From contig CAMKAP010000045.1 of the NCBI GenBank assembly GCA_946410505.1, positions 1-11,496 of the forward strand: DNA of 11,496 nt, read 5' to 3'. The notes under the pieces are model-generated. The model saw nothing but the letters and a program-made list of their open reading frames with translations. It made no database searches and was not told the origin of the DNA. The position numbers were made by a program, and so were the translations under genes. Positions 1 through 7,462 of the stretch are shown here, piece after piece (positions within the stretch are counted from its first letter, which is position 1; each line of letters starts with the position of its first letter). Origin of the DNA: an uncultured Clostridia bacterium (lineage in GTDB: Bacteria; Bacillota_A; Clostridia; Oscillospirales; Oscillospiraceae).

Positions 1-53
1 GGCAGCGAAATCAATCGAATCTTCGATTGATTTCGCCATCCGATGATCATTAT
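1..53 (+). repeat. Right end of hairpin-cluster repeat, copy 1 (cut by window edge)
   Basis: This is nearly identical to bases 1995-2047 of the complete copy. It contains the last part of the GGCAGC arm, a perfect 12-bp hairpin (7-18 with 23-34, loop ATCT where copy 2 has ATCC), then the terminal sequence GCCATCCGATGATCATTAT. Reverse-complemented, the last 23 bases match the left end of copy 3 (11446-11468) at 21 of 23 positions, which defines an imperfect terminal inverted repeat. The rest of the element lies left of the window. It is in the same orientation as the other two copies. The terminator T-tract of the sigE operon starts right at its edge. Confidence 0.85.
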
Positions 54-90
54 AAAAACGCGAGAGGGGATAACCAATTCCCCTCTCGCG
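54..90 (-). terminator. Rho-independent terminator of the spoIIGA-sigE operon
   Basis: A perfect 11-bp inverted repeat (59-69 with 80-90, arms CGCGAGAGGGG/CCCCTCTCGCG, 10-nt loop) is followed on the minus strand by TTTTT (58-54). It lies about 80 bases beyond the sigE stop codon with no gene between, so it most likely ends the operon transcript. Confidence 0.8.
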
Positions 91-141
91 CTCTCCCCAT
101 GCGAGTCCTGTTTCTGACGCAAGGGCTTGTCAACAATCTGG

Positions 142-169
142 AAGGATGCGTATTGCGCATCCTTTTTTT
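142..169 (+). terminator. Plus-strand rho-independent terminator facing the sigE 3' end
   Basis: A 9-bp stem (142-150 AAGGATGCG with 156-164) and a 5-nt loop run into a seven-T tract (163-169). The T-tract is on the plus strand, so it would stop transcription entering from the left before it runs antisense through sigE. Minus-strand sigE transcripts also form the stem but have no good T-tract here. Confidence 0.7.
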
Positions 170-171
170 GT

Positions 172-894
172 TCATACCTGCATCCTTCGCAGCATCTCCT
201 TCCGCAGCCGGTCGATGATCCGTTTTTCCAGGCGGCTGATGTAACTCTGGGAGATGCCCATGGCATCGGCTACCTCCTTCTGGGTATACTCGCGCCCGGA
301 GGGCAGCCCAAAGCGCATTTCGATGATCTGTCGGTCCCGCTCCTCCAGCGTGTCCAACGATTCCATCAGCATGGCAATCTCCGCATCGTCCTCCAGCGGG
401 CGGGAGACCTCGTCCGCGTCGGTGCCGAGTATGTCGGACAAGAGCAGCTCATTGCCGTCCCAGTCCGTATTCAGCGGCTCATCCAGGCTCAGCTCCCCGC
501 GCTGAGAGCCGACCTTGCGCAGATGCATCAGAATCTCGTTCTCAATGCAGCGGGACGCGTAGGTGGCGAGCTTGATGTTTTTGCCGGACTGGTAGGTGTT
601 GACAGCTTTGATGAGCCCGATCGTGCCTATGGAGATCAGGTCCTCCAGATTGATGCCCGTATTTTCAAAGCGCTTGGCGATGAACACCACCAGCCGGAGA
701 TTGTGTTCAATCAGGCAGCGCCTGGCCTGTTCATCATTCGCCTGCAGGGCCTCGATGGCGGCGTCCTCCCGTTCCCGGTCCAGAGGAGGGGGGAGCGTTT
801 CGCTCCCTCCGATATAAAAGACAGAGGGCGGCCGGATCCCCAGAATCCGCAGGATCTGCTCCCGCAGAAACAGGATTTGAGGTTTACATAACAA
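172..894 (-). CDS. sigE: RNA polymerase sporulation sigma factor SigE (pro-sigma-E)
   Basis: This is the mother-cell-specific sigma factor of early sporulation, made as an inactive membrane-associated precursor. The protein has 240 residues from the TTG start (B. subtilis SigE has 239). An amphipathic N-terminal pro-sequence of about 26 residues ends at [11 protein letters not shown], matching the B. subtilis processing region. Region 2 follows with [36 protein letters not shown] and [16 protein letters not shown]. The SigE-specific block [17 protein letters not shown] comes next, then region 4 with [22 protein letters not shown] as the helix-turn-helix. Start choice: the Shine-Dalgarno GGAGG (906-902) sits 7 nt from TTG (894-892) but only 1 nt from an in-frame ATG (900-898). 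TTG is therefore preferred; the ATG would add two residues. The Shine-Dalgarno overlaps the spoIIGA stop codon, so translation is probably coupled. Confidence 0.95.
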   Translation of the reverse strand: MLCKPQILFLREQILRILGIRPPSVFYIGGSETLPPPLDREREDAAIEALQANDEQARRCLIEHNLRLVVFIAKRFENTGINLEDLISIGTIGLIKAVNTYQSGKNIKLATYASRCIENEILMHLRKVGSQRGELSLDEPLNTDWDGNELLLSDILGTDADEVSRPLEDDAEIAMLMESLDTLEERDRQIIEMRFGLPSGREYTQKEVADAMGISQSYISRLEKRIIDRLRKEMLRRMQV

Positions 895-907
895 AACCAT
901 TCCTCCT

Positions 908-1726
908 TTACAGCAATGCCTCGAAACCATCGCCGACGGCGTGAGGCGAAATGGCGACCAGCAGATCCCCCGAAGGCTCTCCGTCCAGCAGCAGACTCTC
1001 GGGGCGAAAAACCGGCAGCAGGCTCTCGCCTCCAAGATGAGAGCAGGGCAGCAGACGAAAGCGGCCGGCCAGCTCCGGCACCGAGCCCAGCGCTTCCAGC
1101 AGCTCCACCGGCGGCAGCTCCTCAAAAAGCGAGCCGTACTCTCGAAAGAGCGGCAGAAGAGCGTGGGGGCAGGCCACCAGCACATGCCGCCCGGTGAGCG
1201 GATCGGACAAGGCGTTGCCGGTGTCTCTGAGGGCGGGAAAGGCGGTCTCCCGCCCGAGAAAGCGGAGGCGGACGCTGACGCGCTGCCGCTCCGTGAGAAG
1301 GCTGCGCGCCCGCAGCAGCAGGGACAGCAGAGCATAGCAGAGGCCGAAGCTCGTCATCAGAAGCGGGAGAGACAGGGGGATAAGGCCGCCCGTACCGTCC
1401 CCACCGGCCAGGGAGACCGCCCAGAGCGCGCCTCCGAAGGCCGCGGCCACCAGCAGCAGAACGCCGGTGCAGCGCAGGGGCTGCCGCTCCTTCCCGAAGG
1501 CCAGCAGCCCCATGCACACGCCGGCACCCAGCCGCCCGGCCGGGAGGGAGAGGAAGCCGAACCCGGGAAGATAAACGGCCACAGCGTAAACCGCGCCCAG
1601 CAGCGCCGCCGTCAGGTAGCGCCGGCGCCGCAGCCGAAGCCCGCACAGCCGCCCCGCGCACAGACAGAGCAGATAGTCTGCAAGCCCGTTGAACAGGAAC
1701 AGAGAATCCAGGTAGATCACTCGCAT
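908..1726 (-). CDS. spoIIGA: Sigma-E processing aspartic peptidase SpoIIGA
   Basis: SpoIIGA is the membrane-embedded aspartic protease that removes the pro-sequence of SigE in the mother cell after a signal from the forespore. The 272-residue protein begins [20 protein letters not shown]. It has about five hydrophobic segments in its first 140 residues (roughly 5-25, 37-55, 60-78, 87-106, 115-138), then a soluble C-terminal half. The catalytic aspartate is D168 in the motif [14 protein letters not shown], the family DTGN signature. Immediate linkage to sigE confirms the call. Start choice: ATG at 1726 fits the family N-terminus, although its Shine-Dalgarno is weak. GTG at 1720 has better spacing (8 nt) from an AGGG and would drop two residues. 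Longer in-frame extensions upstream run through the repeat element and are not family-like. Confidence 0.93.
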   Translation of the reverse strand: MRVIYLDSLFLFNGLADYLLCLCAGRLCGLRLRRRRYLTAALLGAVYAVAVYLPGFGFLSLPAGRLGAGVCMGLLAFGKERQPLRCTGVLLLVAAAFGGALWAVSLAGGDGTGGLIPLSLPLLMTSFGLCYALLSLLLRARSLLTERQRVSVRLRFLGRETAFPALRDTGNALSDPLTGRHVLVACPHALLPLFREYGSLFEELPPVELLEALGSVPELAGRFRLLPCSHLGGESLLPVFRPESLLLDGEPSGDLLVAISPHAVGDGFEALL

Positions 1727-1809
1727 GGCCCTATGGTAACACCGGCAGCGGGAGGATTTTGTCAGAGCCGGGGAAGTTACAGAACCATGACAAAACGATG
1801 TAAAAATGA

Positions 1810-1837
1810 TTGACAGAAATGCCCAACGTGGTATAAT
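1810..1837 (+). promoter_or_regulatory. Consensus vegetative-type promoter for the large secreted protein
   Basis: A perfect TTGACA (1810-1815) is followed by a 16-bp spacer and a perfect TATAAT (1832-1837). Transcription would begin near 1844, inside the repeat element, and run about 250 nt before the start codon at 2094. No other gene lies downstream on this strand, so the secreted protein is the likely target. The -10 box is also the left arm of the perfect palindrome TATAATCATAATGATTATA (1832-1850), which could be an operator or partly a coincidence with the element edge. Confidence 0.7.
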
Positions 1838-1838
1838 C

Positions 1839-2047
1839 ATAATGATTATATGATGGCATGGCGAAAAGCGAAAAACCTTTTCGCCGCGCAGCTTTGCTGC
1901 GCAGCAAAACAGCAAAGCTGTTTTGCCATATACTCATTGCAATGAGCATCGGGCGAATGATTTTTAGAATCATTCGCTGCCAAACTTGTCGTTTGGCAGC
2001 GAAATCAATCGAATCCTCGATTGATTTCGACATCCGATGATCATTAT
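1839..2047 (+). repeat. Complete hairpin-cluster repeat element, copy 2 (209 bp)
   Basis: The element is almost wholly a chain of perfect palindromes. Stems pair 1860-1868/1877-1885, 1886-1892/1896-1902, 1904-1913/1917-1926, 1933-1946 (self-complementary), 1953-1962/1968-1977, 1976-1985/1991-2000 and 2001-2012/2017-2028. The ends are imperfect inverted repeats beginning ATAATGAT and ending ATCATTAT. It has no coding capacity. Compared with copy 3 it carries a 5-base duplication (GATGGC followed by ATGGC, 1853-1860). It could be a MITE-like element mobilised in trans or a REP-type palindromic repeat. I do not recognise a named family. Confidence 0.85.
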
Positions 2048-2093
2048 AGAGAATAACTGAAACTGCGCACACATGAAAAAGGTGAGTACATAG

Positions 2094-5000
2094 ATGAAAA
2101 CAATGCAAAAGACCTTGTCATTTCTTTTAAGCATTCTGCTTTTTGTGTCTCTGCTGCCCGCGAGTGCGATGGCCGCGGAATATGACAATTCAGAACGATC
2201 GGAGAAGGATCCGGAGACGGTGACGGAGATTGTGACGGTATCCGAAGCGGAGACGCCCTTTGAGACGGATATACCCTCTGAGGCGGAGACGGAGACTGCG
2301 CCAGAGCAGGAAACGGAGGCGGAAGGGCAAAGTCCGACTGCTGTCGAAGATACTCTGGAAACCGTGATCTTCACGGAGAAACCGGCTGAGGGGGAAGCCG
2401 CGTCAGAGCCGGAAGAGACGGCCGAAACGGAAGAAGCTGCTGAGACAGTGGATCCGGCCGAAACGGAAGAAGAAATCCTCTCTGTCTCGCCTCAGGCTGA
2501 GTACTATGCATCCGGAGCCCTTGAGGGTGATGAAGAGCTTCTTGATCTGTTCGCGCAGCAGAAGCTGGATTCCCTCTATCCCCCGAAACCGAAAATGATG
2601 TTCAAGGCTGCACGGGACCCCGCGGCTTCTCTCACTGGCATCAACCGCGCTGTGTATGTACTGTTAAAGCCGGAGATCGCCGCAGTGGCAAACGGCGAGA
2701 AAAGCTCCACCGTATTCACAATCCCGGTTAATTCGCTTGGACTGGAGAAAACCTCCTGGACGGCATCAGAACTGGGAGTTGATTCACTGACGGAGAGGAC
2801 AGCGGATGGAAAACTGACCTTTTCGAAGGCGGCCATGGAGGCGGTAAACGCTCAGCTTGGCTTTGAATTGAGGAGGGTTATAAACAGCCTTCAGAACGCA
2901 TGCCCTTATGAGCTGTACTGGTATGATAAGACCGCGGGAACAGCGCTGCAGTCCTACAGTTTCTCGGGGAATTCGTCCCATATTGACATCAGCGGAAGCA
3001 TGTCTTTCACTTTTGCGGTTTCAGAGGCTTATTCCGACGGAAGCACAGTCAGCATCGGCGGGAAAAGCTATCGCTGCGGTGTGAACGGCAGCTTTGGACA
3101 AAGAGTTAACGCTGCCGTTGAAAGGGCTGCCTCCATCGTGGCAATGTTTGCAGCCGCGGGAGATCTGGAAAAACTTCGCGGATATAAAAACAGCATCTGT
3201 GATGCTGTCAGCTATGATGATGCCGCGATCAGGCAAAATGAAGCCTATGGCGACCCCTGGCAGCTGATCTCCGTATTTGACGGAGATCCCGCTACCAACG
3301 TGGTCTGCGAGGGCTATTCCAAGGCGTTTCAGTATCTGTGCGACCTGACGTCGTTTTCCGGCAGCGTGACAGCCTGGTGCGTGACCGGCACGATGAGCGG
3401 CGGTACCGGAGCCGGAAGCCACATGTGGAACCTCGTGCGCATGGAGAACGGAAAGCTTTATCTGGTGGATGTGACCAACTGTGACACGGGCTCTGTTGGA
3501 TATCCGGACCGTTTGTTCCTGGCGGGATGTGCAGGCGGCAGCACGACAGACGGATATACTTATACCATCAGCGGACGACAGGTACGCTACGTCTATGACA
3601 GCAAGACCCTGTCGGGCTTTTCTGCAGAAGAACTCACGGTCTCCGATTCGCCTTATATCGCGGCAGCCAGGACTCCCGGACTGGTGAAAACGCTTGATGA
3701 GCTGAAAGAGGATATCGCAAACGGTGTAAGCTCCATCCTCTATACGGGGACGGGCAGCTTCCCGGTGAATGAGGATGTGACGATCCCCGCCGGGACACGC
3801 TTCGAGCTGCCGGGAGGAACGCTTTCCGTGGGCAGTGGCGCCGTGCTGACAGTCGCCTCCGGCGGCACGGTGCTGGCCGGAAATGCTGCGGTTGCGGGCA
3901 GCCTGCGCGTAAGCGGAACCCTGCGCCTGACAGGGACTTCAAATCCGCTGAGCGTGACAGGAGCCATGAGCGTAAACGCCGGCGGCGCGGTGTATATAGC
4001 CGATCCAACATTCCGGCGCAGCGCCGGAATGAAGACCGGCGGCGGATACTATTATGTGGAGCATGAAGCCGGGGATGAGGCGGCGCTGCGAAGTGCCTGC
4101 GAGATCGCCGCGGGGGACGCGGACGGCGCAGTGCTTCACCGGATCTACCCCCGGGCTGCCATCTCGCTGAGCGCGGATCTGAGCCTTCCGAAAAACAGCC
4201 GTGTGATCGCGGAGAGCGGCTGCGCCATCCTGCCGCAGGCGGGTGTGACCCTTACAAACAGCGGCAAGCTTACAGTATATCAGTCGTTTACGGCGCCCGG
4301 CAGGATCGTGAACCAGGATGTCCTGACCCTGGCTAAAAATGTCGTGATGCAGGTGTCCGGCGGCTACAAGGGAACCGGTATCCTGCGGATCTCCAAGGAT
4401 TCCGCCGACCCCTTTGCCTCGATCCCCGATATGGCACCGGCAGCTTTTGACGCGCAGCGCGGAGCGGACGGTTACTGGAATTTGACACTGCGGCAGCTCG
4501 CCCTTTCCTTCGACGCAAACGGCGGCAGCGGCGCGCCCGCAGAGCTGACCGGCAGCTACGGCGACAGCCTGCGCATCCCCGACACCGCCCCCCAAAAGAG
4601 CGGCTTTGCCTTCCTAGGCTGGGCGACTGCGGCAGACGCATCGGAAGCGGCGTATCAGCCCGGGGACGAGCTGACCCTTACCGGGAGTCTTACGCTCTAT
4701 GCGCTCTGGCGGGAGAGCGATGCGTCCTTCGCATATGCCGACAGCGTTACCTTCAAGGGAGAACTGAAATTAAACTTCTATCTCCAACTCTCCGAGCAGA
4801 TCCAGCAGGATAAAGGCGCCTACGTCCTGATCACCGCAAACGGGAAGGACACAAAAGTCCTCCTCTCGGATGCCCGCAGAAGCAGCGTGGGCGATGTACA
4901 GTGCCATGTGTTCAGCCTGCCGGTTGTCGCCAAGGAGATGCGGGACCAGGCGACCCTGCGGCTCTTCCACGGCAACGGAACCGCGGCTCCTCTCTACGTG

Positions 5001-5606
5001 AAGAGTGTGAACGTTACCGACACGGGCTACACCTCCTCGGTGATGGCCTATCTTACGAAGGCGCAGCAGACCAGCAGCAATCCCAAAATGGTGGCGCTCG
5101 CCAAGGCCGCCGAAAATTACGGTACCGCCGCGCAGATCTATTTTGACTACAAGGCCGGGGGACTGAGTCTTGCCCCGGAAGTGTCATCGGTAACGGACGG
5201 GCAGCTTGCCGCGTTTGCGCCGGTATACCTCTCGGAGAAGAACAAGGGGATCAGCGTGCACAGCGCCTCGGTCATGTTCAAGTCCGACAATGCCCTGCGG
5301 CAGTATTTCACGCTCGGCGACGGAGAGAACATATCGTCTTACAGTTTTACAATCGACGGGAAAGCGTCTGCGCCGACGGCCAGCTCGCAGAACCGCTGGT
5401 ATGTGGCACTGCCGAATATCGCCGCTAAAGATCTGGATACGGAGCATCTGTATTCCGTCAGCAAAGGCAGCGAGACCTACAGCTTCCGCTACAGTCCTTT
5501 GAGCTATGCGTATCAGATCCTGCGCAGCAGTACAAACGACAGTATGAAAGACCTGGCCCGCGCCTTGTATCTCTATAACCAGGCGGCGAACGCGTATTTC
5601 GGATAA
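2094..5606 (+). CDS. Large secreted protein with transglutaminase-like, beta-helix-like, Listeria-Bacteroides repeat and clostridial C-terminal domains
   Basis: This 1170-residue exported protein starts with a signal peptide (about 1-28, cleavage near AMAAEY). Residues about 30-137 are a Glu/Thr/Ala/Pro-rich linker with many AETE-type repeats. A transglutaminase/protease-like domain follows at about 340-520. Its likely triad is C405 (VVCEGYSKAF), H443 (GSHMWNLV) and D459 (YLVDVTNCD). Residues about 550-650 are Gly/Val/Thr-rich with GTLSVGSGAVLTVASGG-type rungs, suggesting a short beta-helix. Residues 806-872 form one Listeria-Bacteroides (Flg_new type) repeat, FDANGGSG to GSLTLYALW. The last 290 residues begin near FKGELKLNFYLQLSE and end ALYLYNQAANAYFG, a C-terminal region I associate with many clostridial secreted proteins. 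No sortase motif or C-terminal membrane anchor is visible, so it is probably released or held noncovalently. The Shine-Dalgarno AAGGTGAG lies about 10 nt upstream. Substrate and role are unknown. Confidence 0.88.
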   Translation: MKTMQKTLSFLLSILLFVSLLPASAMAAEYDNSERSEKDPETVTEIVTVSEAETPFETDIPSEAETETAPEQETEAEGQSPTAVEDTLETVIFTEKPAEGEAASEPEETAETEEAAETVDPAETEEEILSVSPQAEYYASGALEGDEELLDLFAQQKLDSLYPPKPKMMFKAARDPAASLTGINRAVYVLLKPEIAAVANGEKSSTVFTIPVNSLGLEKTSWTASELGVDSLTERTADGKLTFSKAAMEAVNAQLGFELRRVINSLQNACPYELYWYDKTAGTALQSYSFSGNSSHIDISGSMSFTFAVSEAYSDGSTVSIGGKSYRCGVNGSFGQRVNAAVERAASIVAMFAAAGDLEKLRGYKNSICDAVSYDDAAIRQNEAYGDPWQLISVFDGDPATNVVCEGYSKAFQYLCDLTSFSGSVTAWCVTGTMSGGTGAGSHMWNLVRMENGKLYLVDVTNCDTGSVGYPDRLFLAGCAGGSTTDGYTYTISGRQVRYVYDSKTLSGFSAEELTVSDSPYIAAARTPGLVKTLDELKEDIANGVSSILYTGTGSFPVNEDVTIPAGTRFELPGGTLSVGSGAVLTVASGGTVLAGNAAVAGSLRVSGTLRLTGTSNPLSVTGAMSVNAGGAVYIADPTFRRSAGMKTGGGYYYVEHEAGDEAALRSACEIAAGDADGAVLHRIYPRAAISLSADLSLPKNSRVIAESGCAILPQAGVTLTNSGKLTVYQSFTAPGRIVNQDVLTLAKNVVMQVSGGYKGTGILRISKDSADPFASIPDMAPAAFDAQRGADGYWNLTLRQLALSFDANGGSGAPAELTGSYGDSLRIPDTAPQKSGFAFLGWATAADASEAAYQPGDELTLTGSLTLYALWRESDASFAYADSVTFKGELKLNFYLQLSEQIQQDKGAYVLITANGKDTKVLLSDARRSSVGDVQCHVFSLPVVAKEMRDQATLRLFHGNGTAAPLYVKSVNVTDTGYTSSVMAYLTKAQQTSSNPKMVALAKAAENYGTAAQIYFDYKAGGLSLAPEVSSVTDGQLAAFAPVYLSEKNKGISVHSASVMFKSDNALRQYFTLGDGENISSYSFTIDGKASAPTASSQNRWYVALPNIAAKDLDTEHLYSVSKGSETYSFRYSPLSYAYQILRSSTNDSMKDLARALYLYNQAANAYFG

Positions 5607-5628
5607 CATACAAATAAAATACAAGTAA

Positions 5629-5664
5629 AAAAGCTCCGCCGGCAATGAAGCCGGTGGAGCTTTT
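5629..5664. terminator. Bidirectional terminator between the secreted-protein gene and iscU
   Basis: A 15-bp stem (5629-5643 with 5650-5664) has GCTCCGCCGGC pairing to GCCGGTGGAGC. It carries A-runs on the left and TTTT on the right, so both strands give a stem plus T-tract. The minus-strand tract (TTTTTT, 5632-5627) is the longer one. It sits between two converging genes whose stops are 5606 and 5678. Confidence 0.88.
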
Positions 5665-5677
5665 CGTATGCTGTTGT

Positions 5678-6121
5678 TTACAGGCCGCAGTGTTCGTGCA
5701 GCTCTTCGTCGTCCATCTCCCGGAAATCCTCGGGGTTGTAGGCGATGCCCTTCTTGTCGTAGTAGTCCTTGACAGCGGCGCGCACAGCCTGCTCGGCCAG
5801 AACGCTGCAGTGGATCTTGTGGGTGGGCAGACCGTCGAGAGCCTCAACGACCGCCTTGTTCGACAGCTCCAGCGCCTCGCTGATCGTCTTGCCCTTGATC
5901 ATCTCGGTGGCCATGGAGCTGGTGGCGATGGCGGAGCCGCAGCCGAAGGTGTTGAACTTGATGTCGGTGATGGTCTCGTTGTCGTCCACTTTGATATACA
6001 TACGCATGATGTCGCCGCACTTGGCGTTGCCGACCTCGCCGATGCCGTCGGCGTCGTCGATCTGACCGACGTTGCGGGGATTGCGGAAATGATCCATTAC
6101 CTTTTCACTGTAAAGAGCCAT
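5678..6121 (-). CDS. iscU: Iron-sulfur cluster assembly scaffold protein IscU (NifU N-terminal type)
   Basis: IscU is the cytoplasmic scaffold on which [2Fe-2S] and [4Fe-4S] clusters are built from sulfur delivered by IscS. This 147-residue protein carries all expected ligands: C35 and D37 (GNAKCGD), C61 (FGCGSA), H104 and C105 (HKIHCSVLAE). The HscA-recognition motif of proteobacterial IscU (LPPVK) reads LPTHK here, in keeping with no hscA/hscB chaperone genes in this window. The C-terminus EDFREMDDEELHEHCGL is acidic and includes one extra cysteine. The Shine-Dalgarno AAAGGAG is well placed before the ATG. It is the last gene of the minus-strand iscR-iscS-iscU operon, about 95 bases after iscS, with a palindromic repeat in the gap. 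Confidence 0.95.
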   Translation of the reverse strand: MALYSEKVMDHFRNPRNVGQIDDADGIGEVGNAKCGDIMRMYIKVDDNETITDIKFNTFGCGSAIATSSMATEMIKGKTISEALELSNKAVVEALDGLPTHKIHCSVLAEQAVRAAVKDYYDKKGIAYNPEDFREMDDEELHEHCGL

Positions 6122-6151
6122 GATGCTTCTCTCCTTTAGATTTAGTATATT

Positions 6152-6201
6152 GGGGACAGACCCCTTCCGCCCCTACGGGGCACCTCCCCCATAGGGGAAG
6201 G
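6152..6201 (-). repeat. REP-like GC-rich palindromic repeat between iscS and iscU
   Basis: Nested palindromes fill most of the intercistronic gap: GGGG/CCCC (6152-6155 with 6161-6164), GCCCC/GGGGC (6169-6173 with 6177-6181), CCCC/GGGG (6187-6190 with 6194-6197), and an outer CCTTCC/GGAAGG (6163-6168 with 6196-6201). The composition (CACCTCCCCC followed by AGGGGAAGG) resembles short palindromic repeats scattered between genes in Oscillospiraceae genomes; this is from memory and not searched. In the operon mRNA it could change the stability or translation of iscU relative to iscS. Confidence 0.55.
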
Positions 6202-6216
6202 ATAATGAGAATGGAT

Positions 6217-7404
6217 TTAGATTAAGTGCGGACGCTCGCCCTTCTGCAGCTCGTCCCACACGGGGGACATGGAGCGCAGATACGCCACCACTTTGGGGAC
6301 GGTCTCAATGATGTGGTCGATCTGCTCCATGGTGTTATACTCGCCGATGGACAGACGCAGAGAGCCGTGGGCCACCTCGTGGGGCAGACCGATGGACAGC
6401 AGCACATGGCTGGGGTCCAGCGAGCCGGAGGTGCAGGCGCTGCCGGAGGAGGCGCAGATGCCCGCGTCGTCCAGCAGCAGGAGCAGGCTCTCGCCCTCAA
6501 TGCCCTCAAAGCACATGTTCACGGTGCCGGGGACATGGTGCTCAAGGCTGCCGTTGATTTTGCTGTGGGGGATCTTGGAGAGCTCGGCAAAGAGCTTGTC
6601 GCGCATGGGAATGATTTTGGCGGTGTTCTCCTCCATGTGCTCGCAGGATTCCTTCAGAGCCGCTGCGAGCGCGACGATGCCGGCCACGTTCTCGGTGCCG
6701 GCGCGCTTGCCGCGCTCCTGGGCGCCGCCCTCGATGATGTTCGTGAGGACGATGCCGCGGCGGGCGTAGAGGACGCCAACGCCTTTGGGCGCGTGGAACT
6801 TGTGGCCGGACATGGAAAGCATGTCGATGTTCATGGCCTTTACGTCGATGGGCATGTGGCCTGCGGCCTGCACGGCGTCGGTGTGGAAGGGGACGCCCTT
6901 CTCCCGGCACAGAGCGCCGATCTCGGCGATGGGCTGGACCGTGCCGATCTCATTGTTGGCGAACATGATGGTCACCAGCGCGGTATCGGACCGGATCGCG
7001 GCCGCCACATCCTCCACGCGGATGACGCCGTCGCTGTGGGGATCCAGCAGGGTGACCTCAAAGCCCTCCTTCTCCAGCTTCGAGAGCGTGTGCAGCACGG
7101 CGTGGTGCTCGAACTGGGTGGAGATCAGGTGCTTTTTGCCCTTGCGCGCGCCCAGCTTCGCCGCGGAGACGATGGCCTGGTTATCGGCCTCGGAGCCGCC
7201 GGAGGTGAAGATGATCTCCCGGGCTTCACAATTGATGCATTTTGCCACGGTCTCCCGGGCCTGCTGCAGCGCCTCGGCGGCCTTCTGACCGAAGGCGTAG
7301 AGGCTGGAGGGGTTGCCGTAGTATTCCGTCAGATACGGCATCATGGCGTCCAGCGCGGCCTTGGACACGCAGGTGGTCGCCGCGTTGTCGGCGTAAACAA
7401 ACAT
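6217..7404 (-). CDS. iscS: Cysteine desulfurase IscS/NifS
   Basis: This PLP-dependent enzyme removes sulfur from L-cysteine as an enzyme persulfide and passes it to the IscU scaffold, leaving L-alanine. It has 395 residues from the second ATG. Visible features are the N-terminal DNAATT motif, the PLP-stacking H100 ([10 protein letters not shown]), D176 and Q179 ([10 protein letters not shown]), the PLP Schiff-base lysine K202 ([12 protein letters not shown]), RAGTENV, and the mobile-loop cysteine C324 in [16 protein letters not shown], typical of group I NifS/IscS. Start choice: the ATG at 7413 lies 1 nt after its Shine-Dalgarno (AAAGGA), while the ATG at 7404 is about 9 nt away and gives the family-like [11 protein letters not shown]. 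The shorter form is preferred. It is the middle gene of the isc operon, 58 bases after iscR. Confidence 0.95.
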   Translation of the reverse strand: MFVYADNAATTCVSKAALDAMMPYLTEYYGNPSSLYAFGQKAAEALQQARETVAKCINCEAREIIFTSGGSEADNQAIVSAAKLGARKGKKHLISTQFEHHAVLHTLSKLEKEGFEVTLLDPHSDGVIRVEDVAAAIRSDTALVTIMFANNEIGTVQPIAEIGALCREKGVPFHTDAVQAAGHMPIDVKAMNIDMLSMSGHKFHAPKGVGVLYARRGIVLTNIIEGGAQERGKRAGTENVAGIVALAAALKESCEHMEENTAKIIPMRDKLFAELSKIPHSKINGSLEHHVPGTVNMCFEGIEGESLLLLLDDAGICASSGSACTSGSLDPSHVLLSIGLPHEVAHGSLRLSIGEYNTMEQIDHIIETVPKVVAYLRSMSPVWDELQKGERPHLI

Positions 7405-7462
7405 AAGATTCATCCTTTCTGTGTGTATGAAGGTTTATACAGAAACAGGGGAGGAGGCCCGG

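Noticed and set aside
128..133. Minus-strand TTGACA as a promoter near the sigE 3' end
   Set aside because: No -10-like sequence at 15-19 bp.
127..891. A 254-residue plus-strand frame opposite sigE
   Set aside because: It is an antisense shadow of a clear sigma factor, with no family resemblance and a terminator inside its 5' end.
172..1335. A 387-residue minus-strand frame ending in SigE
   Set aside because: The first 145 residues are Arg/Cys/Ser-rich and lie over spoIIGA in another frame. The SigE homology and Shine-Dalgarno begin at 900-892.
1727..1915. N-terminal extension of SpoIIGA by 63 residues
   Set aside because: It runs through the promoter region and into the repeat element, and the family N-terminus begins at MRVIYLD.
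1839..2047. CRISPR array or tandem repeat
   Set aside because: The palindromes differ from one another in sequence and there are no regularly repeated units with spacers.
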